This document shows, piece by piece, positions 1-7,088 of a DNA stretch of 32,366 nucleotides. Both the position numbers and the translations under genes were made by a program. A model generated the notes under the pieces. The model was not told the DNA's origin and searched no databases. It saw nothing but the letters and a program-made list of their open reading frames with translations. Within the stretch, counting starts at the first letter, position 1. The number at the start of each line of letters is the position of its first letter. Source of the stretch: an uncultured Verrucomicrobiota bacterium (lineage in GTDB: Bacteria > Verrucomicrobiota > Verrucomicrobiia > Verrucomicrobiales > Verrucomicrobiaceae); NCBI GenBank assembly GCA_903854655.1, contig CAINXC010000749.1, forward strand, positions 1 through 32,366, given 5' to 3'.

Positions 1-2
1 GC

Positions 3-2450
3 GGCACCACGGGCGTGCTCACCAGCACCAGCACCTATGATGTTGAGGCAGGCACCATCTCCGCCAGGCTGGGTGGCAGCGTGGGGCTCACCAAGACCAC
101 GTCGGGAGCGGTGACTCTTTCCGCAACGAACACCTACGCAGGCACCACCACTGTGACGGCCGGTTCGCTGACCCTGAGCGCCCCCCAGGGCAATGCCGTC
201 GGCGGCAATGTCGTGGTCAATGGTGGCAGCCTCGTGCTGGGAGCGAGCAATCAGATTGCCGATGGCAAGACCGTTTCCATCTCCTCCGGCTCGTTCGCCA
301 TCGGGGCCAACAGCGAAACGGTGGCAGGGGTGCAGCTCACTGGCGGCAGCATCACCGGCACGACGGGCGTGCTCACCAGCACCGCCGCGTATGACATGCA
401 AAACGGCACGGTCGGGGCCATCCTCGGCGGCAGCGTGGGCTTGAACAAGACCACATCCAGCACAGTGACGCTGACCGGGGCCAACACCTATTCGGGCACC
501 ACCACTGTGGCCGCCGGCACTCTGAACCTCAACACCACGGGGGCGCCGGCGGTCGCTGGCAATGTCCTGGTCAATGGCGGCACCCTTGTGTTCCAGAAAA
601 GCAATCAGACCGCCGCTGGGAAGACGATCTCTGTGTCGTCCGGAACCTTGAACCTTGGGGCGAACAGTGGAACGGCCGCCGGAGTGCAACTGACCGGCGG
701 CAGCATCACCGGCACGACGGGCGTGCTCACCAGCACGACCGCGTATGACATGCAGAACGGCACGGTCGGGGCCGTCCTCGGCGGCAGCGTGGGCTTGAAC
801 AAGACCACATCCGGCACGGTGACGCTCACGGGTGCGAACACTTACACCGGCACCACCACTGTGTCCGGGGGCACGCTGAACCTCAACACTTCGGGAGCGG
901 CTGCGGTCGCGGGGAACGTCCTGGTCAACGGCGGCACCCTCGTGTTGCAGCGAAGCAACCAGATCCCTGCTGGCAAAACGGCCACCGTGTCCTCGGGCAC
1001 ACTGAACATCGGAGCGAACAATCAGACCCTTTCAGGCGTGCAATTGAACGGCGGCACGATTGCCGGCACCACCGGCGTGCTTTCCAGCACCACCGCCTAC
1101 GACCTGCAAAGCGGCACGGTGAATGCCATCCTTGGAGGCGGCGTGGGGGCAAACAAGACCACCCCCGGCACGGTGACGCTGAACGCGGCGAACAGCTATA
1201 CGGGCACGACCACTGTGACGGCCGGAACCTTGAATCTGAACTCGGCCACGGGCGGTTCAGTCCCCGGCAATCTGGTGGTCAATGGCGGCACCGCAGCGGT
1301 GCAGGGCGCCAGCCAGATTGCGAGCACCAGCAAAGTGTCCGTGGCGGGCGGAACCCTGGCCCTGGGCACGAACAGCAGCAGCGTCGCCGGGGTGCAACTG
1401 ACAGGCGGCAGCATCACGGGAACCACGGGGGTGCTGACCAGCGCAAGCACCTTTGATCTTCAGAGCGGCACCGCAAGCGCTCCCTTGAGCGGCAGCGTGG
1501 GCGCCAGCAAGACCTCCTCGGGAACGGTCACCCTGAGCGGACTCAACACCTACACCGGCAGCACGGTGGTGAGTGCCGGGACGCTTGCCCTGAATGCGGC
1601 GGGCAATGCCCTCGTTGGCAATGTGCAGATCAATGGCGGCATGCTGGTGCTCCAGCAGTCAAATCAGATCCTGTCATCGAAGTCGCTGACGATCTCTTCC
1701 GGTTCTCTCGAACTGGGTGCCAGCAGCCAGACGCTGGCAGGCGTCCAACAAACCGGCGGCAGCCTCAATGGCACCGGCACGCTGACCAGCACGAGCGATT
1801 TTGACCTGCAAGGCGGCGCGGTGAATGCGGTTCTGGCAGGTGGCGTTGCGGCAGCGGTCACGAATGGCACGACAACCTTGGGCAACAAGAACACCTATAC
1901 GGGGACCACTACTGTTTCGGCCAATGGCAGCCTGAAACTGAATTCTCTCCTGGGCCCGGCCGTGCCCGGTGCACTGACAGTGAACAGCACCGGCACCGCC
2001 ACCCTCCAGCTCAGCAATCAGATCGCGACTGGCAGCCAGGTCAAGATCCCCGGGGGCACGCTTGACATGGGCGCCCACTCCAACACGGTGGCAGGGGTGC
2101 AGCTCACTGGCGGCGGGCAGATTCTGGGAACCGGAGTGCTGACCAGCAGCAGCGCTTTTGACCTGCAGGGGGGCACCGTGAATGCGGTCCTCGCGGGCAC
2201 CGTGGGGGTGAATGTGAGCGGCGGCACGGTGACCTTGAATGCCGCCAACACGTATTCGGGCGCCACCGTCATTAGCTCGGGAACCTTGAGCTTGCAGGGC
2301 TCCACGGCGGCCGGCAGCACGGTTGTGATCGGCACGGCAGGCACGCTGGCAGGCAGTGGGAAAGTGAACGGCAACGCCACGCTGACCGGCAAGGGCATCA
2401 TCAATCTGGGCGGCACAGGCGTCATTGGCGGCACCTTGGGCGTCACCGGT
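3..2450 (+). repeat. 354-bp tandem repeat array in the autotransporter passenger
   Basis: Copies anchored on the GVQ(L/Q) codons start at 330, 684, 1038, 1392, 1743 and 2097. The period is 354 bp (118 codons), with one 351-bp copy. A truncated copy at 3-329 shows that the array continues upstream of the window. The copies at 330 and 684 share a 41-nt identical block and only a handful of mismatches over the next ~75 nt, while later copies are more diverged. This implies recent duplication or gene conversion among the 5' copies. Confidence 0.9.
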
Positions 2451-4628
2451 GGGAATTGGAACGGGTTGGGGACCGTGGATGGTTTGGTCACCTCCAGCAG
2501 CGGTGTGTTCACCCTGGGGGCAAATGCTGTTCTGACCGCTCCTGCCGGCTTGAACTTGACGGGCGGGAGTCTCGCCGGATCGGGCACGGTCGCCGGCAAT
2601 GTGACGCTCAGCGGTGCGGCGGGGATCGCGTTCGGCGGCAGCACGCCGGGAACGATCACCGGCACCCTCACCGTGCTGGGCGGCACCTTCAACGGCATCG
2701 GCAACATCAGTGCGATGACGATCAACGATGGCACCTCCTTTGCCCTGGGCAGCGGCGCCAGGCTGACCTTGACCAGCGGGCAGCTCACCTTGGCAGGCAG
2801 CTCCGCCTTTCTCAACGGCGGCACGCTCCTGGCACCGGGCGGGTTCAAGATCAACACCCAGGGCACCTTGCAACTGGGCAGCGACCTGTCATCCCCGGGC
2901 GGGCTGATCAAGACGGGCTTGGGCGACCTGAAGATCGAGGGCAATGCCGTGCTGGGCGGAACGACGGAGATTCGCGCCGGCACGCTGACCCTTGATGGCA
3001 CGCTGACCACGCCGCTTCTGGAGCTCTTCCAGGGGGCAACGTTTAATGGTTCCGGGGTGCTGGTGGGTTCTCTCAACAATGTGGGCGGCACCTTCAACCC
3101 CGGTCACTCCCCCGGCACCTTGCACGTGAATGGCAACTTTACCCAGGGCGCGAACGGCACGCTGGTTGTGGAGGTGCTCAACGCCAGCGTCCACGACCGG
3201 ATCATCGTTTCCGGGACCGCCTACCTTGCTGGCACGCTTTCCGTGCGCGACTGGCAGAACCACCGCTTCGCCTTTGGCGACCTGGTGACGGACTTTGTGC
3301 AGGCAGGCAGCATCGTGGGTGGATTCAACCAGGTCACGATGCCCTCCTCCAATCTGCGCGGCCGCATTGTCAACAATGGCACCAGCCTCAGCCTGGTGGC
3401 CGCGCCCGTCTCCTACACCCAGGTGGCCCAGAATCCGAACCAGCTCGTGGTTGCGCGTGCGCTTGACCCAATGATCGGTCATGTGACTGGCGATGCGGCG
3501 ACGGTGACGCTGGCTCTCGACATGCTGCGGGCCTCGCAGTATGCCGCCGCCTTCAATGCGATCTCCCCGGCGTATTACAGCGTGCTGCCGCAGGTCGGCA
3601 TCAACGAATCGACGGCCCAGAATTCGATGCTGCATCAGCGCTTTGCCGAACTGCGGGCGACCGGGCATGCGTCGCTTTCCGACCAGGCCGCCCCATCCGG
3701 TCCTCCTGCTCCAGCGTCCTCCGCCTCCTCTTCCACGCACAGTGGTCCCGCCCCTGAAAGGTCACCCGCCTCTTTTGCTTCCGACGAAGATTCCTGGAGA
3801 CCATGGATGCAGTTGAGCGGGCAGTTCGCACAGATGGACACCCTGCAGTCCCTCGCGAACAATCACTTCGATGTCGCGGGCGCACTCGTTGGCATGGATC
3901 GCCGCCTCGGCAACGAAGGAGTCTTCGGGGTCAATGTCGGCTATGGCTACACCCATGTGGCGTTCAGCGGGGGGGAAGACACGACCATCGACACCGGCCG
4001 CGTCACCCTCTACGCCGCTGCGGGCCTGGGTGACGGCTGGTTCATTGACGGCTCTGTCAGTGGCGGCTACGCCAGTTACGATGTGAAGCGCCCCCTCGTT
4101 TTCAGTTTCCTCGATCGCGTGGCGTTGGGGCAGACTTCGGGCACGGAACTGACCGCCGCCGCGCAGTTCGGTAAGGATTTCCACGTGGGAAACTGGACCA
4201 TGACCCCGGAGGTCGGATTGCTGTATGCGCGCACCCAGATCAACGGTTTTGGTGAATCGGGCGCCGGAGCTTTGAATCTCGCCGTCAACGACTACAGCGT
4301 GCAGAGCCTGCGCGGCACCCTTGGCGCCCAGGTCGCCTATCGCACCCAGATTTCGGACCGGATCACCCTTGCCCCCTACCTGGCCGCAGGCTGGCAGCAT
4401 GAGTTTGACCCCCAGGGAGAAGAGGTTCGCGCAGCCCTTCCGGCGGGCGGCGGCGCGCCGTTCAGCTACAATGGCGGGACACCTGGCAGGGACCTGATGC
4501 AGGCCGGTGCCGGATTGGTGTTGTTCATGGGGCCGGACCTTTCCTTCAACCTTGGTTACCAGGCGGAATTCGGCTCCGGCAATTACGAGTCGCACCTCAT
4601 CATGCTGATGGTGAGCTACCGGTATTAG
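3..4628 (+). CDS. Autotransporter with beta-strand repeat passenger and C-terminal beta-barrel (5' partial)
   Basis: The reading frame is already open at the window edge, so the signal peptide and passenger N-terminus lie upstream. About 1540 residues are visible. The first ~800 are Gly/Thr/Ser/Asn-rich autotransporter-associated beta-strand repeats (motifs such as NTYSGTTTV and GTLNLN), in a tandem array with a 118-residue period. Less regular beta-helix sequence follows, then the passenger-end motif FNPGHSPGTL near visible residue 1030. A Pro/Ser-rich linker leads to a ~280-residue beta-barrel from about nt 3780, with alternating aromatic/glycine strands and the aromatic C-terminal end VSYRY. 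By family, the barrel inserts in the outer membrane and the passenger is displayed or released as an adhesin-like beta-helix. No protease or lipase motif was seen in the passenger. The stop overlaps the end of the convergent gene by 29 bp. A 7-bp-arm GC-rich hairpin (4627-4649) follows the stop without a T-run. Confidence 0.9.
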   Translation, partial: GTTGVLTSTSTYDVEAGTISARLGGSVGLTKTTSGAVTLSATNTYAGTTTVTAGSLTLSAPQGNAVGGNVVVNGGSLVLGASNQIADGKTVSISSGSFAIGANSETVAGVQLTGGSITGTTGVLTSTAAYDMQNGTVGAILGGSVGLNKTTSSTVTLTGANTYSGTTTVAAGTLNLNTTGAPAVAGNVLVNGGTLVFQKSNQTAAGKTISVSSGTLNLGANSGTAAGVQLTGGSITGTTGVLTSTTAYDMQNGTVGAVLGGSVGLNKTTSGTVTLTGANTYTGTTTVSGGTLNLNTSGAAAVAGNVLVNGGTLVLQRSNQIPAGKTATVSSGTLNIGANNQTLSGVQLNGGTIAGTTGVLSSTTAYDLQSGTVNAILGGGVGANKTTPGTVTLNAANSYTGTTTVTAGTLNLNSATGGSVPGNLVVNGGTAAVQGASQIASTSKVSVAGGTLALGTNSSSVAGVQLTGGSITGTTGVLTSASTFDLQSGTASAPLSGSVGASKTSSGTVTLSGLNTYTGSTVVSAGTLALNAAGNALVGNVQINGGMLVLQQSNQILSSKSLTISSGSLELGASSQTLAGVQQTGGSLNGTGTLTSTSDFDLQGGAVNAVLAGGVAAAVTNGTTTLGNKNTYTGTTTVSANGSLKLNSLLGPAVPGALTVNSTGTATLQLSNQIATGSQVKIPGGTLDMGAHSNTVAGVQLTGGGQILGTGVLTSSSAFDLQGGTVNAVLAGTVGVNVSGGTVTLNAANTYSGATVISSGTLSLQGSTAAGSTVVIGTAGTLAGSGKVNGNATLTGKGIINLGGTGVIGGTLGVTGGNWNGLGTVDGLVTSSSGVFTLGANAVLTAPAGLNLTGGSLAGSGTVAGNVTLSGAAGIAFGGSTPGTITGTLTVLGGTFNGIGNISAMTINDGTSFALGSGARLTLTSGQLTLAGSSAFLNGGTLLAPGGFKINTQGTLQLGSDLSSPGGLIKTGLGDLKIEGNAVLGGTTEIRAGTLTLDGTLTTPLLELFQGATFNGSGVLVGSLNNVGGTFNPGHSPGTLHVNGNFTQGANGTLVVEVLNASVHDRIIVSGTAYLAGTLSVRDWQNHRFAFGDLVTDFVQAGSIVGGFNQVTMPSSNLRGRIVNNGTSLSLVAAPVSYTQVAQNPNQLVVARALDPMIGHVTGDAATVTLALDMLRASQYAAAFNAISPAYYSVLPQVGINESTAQNSMLHQRFAELRATGHASLSDQAAPSGPPAPASSASSSTHSGPAPERSPASFASDEDSWRPWMQLSGQFAQMDTLQSLANNHFDVAGALVGMDRRLGNEGVFGVNVGYGYTHVAFSGGEDTTIDTGRVTLYAAAGLGDGWFIDGSVSGGYASYDVKRPLVFSFLDRVALGQTSGTELTAAAQFGKDFHVGNWTMTPEVGLLYARTQINGFGESGAGALNLAVNDYSVQSLRGTLGAQVAYRTQISDRITLAPYLAAGWQHEFDPQGEEVRAALPAGGGAPFSYNGGTPGRDLMQAGAGLVLFMGPDLSFNLGYQAEFGSGNYESHLIMLMVSYRY

Positions 4629-4941
4629 CCGGCGGCTCCTGGGCCGGCTGCGATGCAACGGCCTTTCCACCCTTGATCAGCAGACGCTTGAGAAACTGGC
4701 CGCGCTCGCCGACCCCACGCTTGGTGTTTTCCAGCAGCTTTGCGTCCATCTTGTCCTGCTCTACACCAGGCAGTGCCGCAATCGGCAGCGTGATCTGGTG
4801 CTCGCCCTGCACCAGGGCGTCGTAGCGGATCAAACCTTTCAGGTAGGCGTTTACACTCGGATACCTGAGCTGTTTGGCCCGCAGCTTGGCTGTCTCAGCC
4901 AAATCAGGTGGCAACTTAAGGGATATGGGGCTGGATGCCAT
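4600..4941 (-). CDS. Small ribbon-helix-helix-like protein
   Basis: This encodes 113 residues from an ATG at 4941. An in-frame ATG 14 codons upstream (4983) is an alternative, and neither has a convincing ribosome binding site. The first ~45 residues resemble a MetJ/Arc/CopG ribbon-helix-helix: a short strand (SISLKLP), a charged helix (DLAETAKLRAKQLR), a turn (YPS), then a second helix (NAYLKGLIRYD). The C-terminal half is basic and then Pro/Ala/Ser-rich and probably disordered. By family it could bind DNA as a dimer, for example as an antitoxin or autoregulator, but no toxin gene is adjacent. It lies 103 bp downstream of the thioredoxin-like gene on the same strand, and its end overlaps the convergent autotransporter by 29 bp. 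The domain call rests on pattern only. Confidence 0.6.
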   Translation of the reverse strand: MASSPISLKLPPDLAETAKLRAKQLRYPSVNAYLKGLIRYDALVQGEHQITLPIAALPGVEQDKMDAKLLENTKRGVGERGQFLKRLLIKGGKAVASQPAQEPPANTGSSPSA

Positions 4942-5044
4942 AGGTTCAGTGTTAAGCGGGACTTGCCACCCAGCATGAAGCATCTCGGACTTTTCGCCAG
5001 CAAATTAATCGTTCGCCTCGCTTTGCCCGGCCCAAAATCATGTC

Positions 5045-6118
5045 CTATGGCATGGCCAGCACCTCGCGCAACGCCTTGTCCACTTCGGACCGGGGGACGT
5101 TCTTGCGCTGGATGACACCTTTGGCGTCGATGATGAAGATGCAGGGCCAGGAATGGATGTTCCACACCGAGCTGATCGGCCCGCGGTTGTAGCCGTCGCT
5201 CCAGTTGCGGCATTCGATATGCTCGGAGGCAAGGACCTGCTTCAGCGTCTCCACTGGGTCCGTGTTCACCGCCAGAAGCACGGCTTTGCTGGGCGGCAGT
5301 TGATTGATGCCGGCCTGGATCGCGGCCAGCGTGCCATGGCAGGCGTGGCACCAGGAGCCCCAGAACACCAGCACCACGGACAGGCCTCGGTAGTCGCTGA
5401 GCTTGAAGGTGGCCCCGTAGGCGTCCTTGCCCTCGATTTCGGGAGCCTGGCAGCCTTCGGAGACATTGGTCAGCTCAAACAGCATCGCCGCCGCCGGATC
5501 GCCCAGCTTCATGCCGCGCACAGTGACGTCCTTGTAATTCGCCATCACCTCCGCGTAGAGTTTGGATGCCTCCTCCAGTGCCGCCTTGCGCTGCGGGGAA
5601 CCTGCGGGTGCGGCCTCGCCGGCCCTCACCAGCACGTTGCCCAACCCCAGGGTGGCGCTGGCCTTTTCTTCGGTGTGGGTGTTTTGCGCCACCACGGCGC
5701 GCAGCACCTGCTCGGAGACGCCCGTCTGCGAGTTTGCCAGGTAGTCGAGAGCGTCCAGCAGGCCTGCCCGCCCGGCGAACTGGGGCTCGCCCAGCATTTT
5801 GAGCCCAGTCAGGCCCTCCGGCACGTTGGTGGCGCGAGTGATCAGCCAGACGAGGGCCTTGGTGGAGGTTGCCTCCACCGGGTGCTGCAGGGCCACCCGC
5901 AGCATGGTGGGTGCGAGTTCGGCGGCGCTGGGAAGGGTGCGGCTCAGGGCCTCGCGTTCGGCATCGGTCTTGGCGGCGATGAGCTGCTGGGTGTGGGCGA
6001 TGAGCTTGGCATCGTGGTCCTGCATCAGCTTGTCCACGTCCAGGGTGGCGATGTCCGGCTGCTGGGCCAGGGCCGCAGTGCAAAGAAGAAGGAGCGGAAG
6101 GAGAATGGGGCAACGCAT
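5045..6118 (-). CDS. Exported TlpA-like thioredoxin-fold protein
   Basis: This 357-residue protein has a cleavable signal peptide (residues 1 to about 19, ending ALA-Q). A mainly helical region of about 200 residues follows, without a family I recognise. A C-terminal redoxin/TlpA domain spans about residues 220-357. The active-site motif FWGSWCHAC gives Cys257 and Cys260, and the expected cis-proline is in SWPCIFIID (Pro325). By family such proteins reduce or shuffle disulfides, or support cytochrome c maturation, in the periplasm. The long helical N-terminus suggests a fused sensor or binding part, and this fusion architecture is common in Verrucomicrobiota and Bacteroidota. The ATG at 6118 begins a normal lipophilic signal sequence, which supports the start. 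The AlkD-like gene ends only 39 bp upstream on the same strand, so the two may be co-transcribed. Confidence 0.88.
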   Translation of the reverse strand: MRCPILLPLLLLCTAALAQQPDIATLDVDKLMQDHDAKLIAHTQQLIAAKTDAEREALSRTLPSAAELAPTMLRVALQHPVEATSTKALVWLITRATNVPEGLTGLKMLGEPQFAGRAGLLDALDYLANSQTGVSEQVLRAVVAQNTHTEEKASATLGLGNVLVRAGEAAPAGSPQRKAALEEASKLYAEVMANYKDVTVRGMKLGDPAAAMLFELTNVSEGCQAPEIEGKDAYGATFKLSDYRGLSVVLVFWGSWCHACHGTLAAIQAGINQLPPSKAVLLAVNTDPVETLKQVLASEHIECRNWSDGYNRGPISSVWNIHSWPCIFIIDAKGVIQRKNVPRSEVDKALREVLAMP

Positions 6119-6157
6119 GGGAAACGCTACTTCAACGGGCGCACCCCTGCCAGAAAT

Positions 6158-6856
6158 TCATCGCATGTAATGCTGCCGCCGGGCGGGGGACAGCTTCTCA
6201 ATGGCATAGCGCAGCATGGTGCGGGGCAATTCGGCTGCGTGCACGTCGAGGAAGCCAATGAGCGCGGATTCATCGCGGTTGCCCACCTCGCGCAGCATCC
6301 AGCCGCAGGCCTTGTGCACGAGGTCGTGGCGGTCGCTGAGAAGCTGGCGGCACAGGTCCAGGGTGTCGTTGAACTGCCCGGCCCGAATGAAATTCAGCGT
6401 CGCCAGCACGGCGATGCGTCTCTCCCACAGGCCGGGAGACCGGGCCAGTTTCCCCAGCAGGCTGCGATCACGATCCAGGAGCCAGCCGCCGAGAATCTGC
6501 GGTGCACTGGTGTCGACCAAGTCCCAGTTGTTGATCCAGCGCGTGTTGGCGAGGTAGAGTGTGACGATGCGCTGCCGCGCGGCCTCATCTCGCCTCGCTT
6601 TTTCGAAACGCCGCACCAGTGCAAGCAGCGCCAGCAGGCGCTCCTCGTGCCATTCAGAGTGCAGCAGGGTGACGATGTCGGCCTCGGCAAGGGCGTCGGT
6701 TCGCGGCAGGAAAGACCGGGTCTGCGGCACCGTCAGACCAAGAAACTTGTCGCCCTCGCCATACTGGCCGGGGCCGGTCTTGAAGTAGCGCTGCGACGCG
6801 AGTGCGCGCTCCGGGCTGGCTTGAGCATGGAAGTCGCGACGGAGACTGGCGAGCAT
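6158..6856 (-). CDS. AlkD-like DNA alkylation repair protein (HEAT-like DNA glycosylase)
   Basis: This encodes 232 residues from the ATG at 6856 (MLASLRRDF). The body is all-helical HEAT-like sequence, with the family signature YFKTGPGQYGEGDKFLG near the N-terminus and then TRW-INNWDLVD and GWLLDRD segments as in AlkD/AlkC-type glycosylases. By family it excises N3- and N7-alkylated purines without flipping the base. The frame stays open upstream to an ATG at 6955, but those 33 codons run through the inverted-repeat element and do not resemble the family N-terminus, so the shorter start is preferred. No Shine-Dalgarno is visible for either start. The gene lies downstream of glyS (232-bp gap, occupied by the repeat) and 39 bp upstream of the TlpA-like gene. 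The family call is firm; the substrate range is inferred. Confidence 0.9.
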   Translation of the reverse strand: MLASLRRDFHAQASPERALASQRYFKTGPGQYGEGDKFLGLTVPQTRSFLPRTDALAEADIVTLLHSEWHEERLLALLALVRRFEKARRDEAARQRIVTLYLANTRWINNWDLVDTSAPQILGGWLLDRDRSLLGKLARSPGLWERRIAVLATLNFIRAGQFNDTLDLCRQLLSDRHDLVHKACGWMLREVGNRDESALIGFLDVHAAELPRTMLRYAIEKLSPARRQHYMR

Positions 6857-6903
6857 GGCTGGATGGAAGTTTATCGGAAGGGCGTGTTGTCGTCCATCGC
6901 CTT

Positions 6904-7075
6904 GAACTGCCCGCGATCCAAGGAGCGACGGCGTCTCGCCGTCGTTGGGCTCCATTTACCCACAGCACTTCGTTGCCGAGCCACCCGCCATGCCGAAAGG
7001 TTCCGTAGGCTGCCCGAGCCCGTCGTTCCTGAGTGACGGCGAGACGCTGGTCACTCCTTGGACCGTGGGCAGATC
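6904..7075. repeat. Interspersed inverted-repeat (MITE-like) element
   Basis: Two arms, 6907-6943 and 7035-7072, are reverse complements at about 33 of 38 positions. They share CTGCCC, TCCAAGGAG and GCGTCTCGCCGTC, and are separated by about 91 bp of non-repetitive sequence. The left arm also holds a local palindrome (GACGGCG-TCT-CGCCGTC). It lies between glyS and the AlkD-like gene, encodes nothing recognisable and has no evident target-site duplication. It could be a non-autonomous mobile repeat, a REP-like palindrome or a large hairpin terminator for glyS. Confidence 0.6.
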
Positions 7076-7088
7076 GGTATGGTGAGTT

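Noticed and set aside
1674-3097. Long minus-strand open frames opposite the autotransporter
   Set aside because: They mirror the Gly/Thr/Asn codon repeats of the real gene, giving Pro/Val/Ala-rich low-complexity protein without domains, starts or ribosome binding sites.
5153-7036. 627-codon plus-strand open frame opposite the thioredoxin and AlkD-like genes
   Set aside because: It runs across two genuine genes and their gap on the other strand. Its composition is His/Gln/Gly-rich with no recognisable domain.
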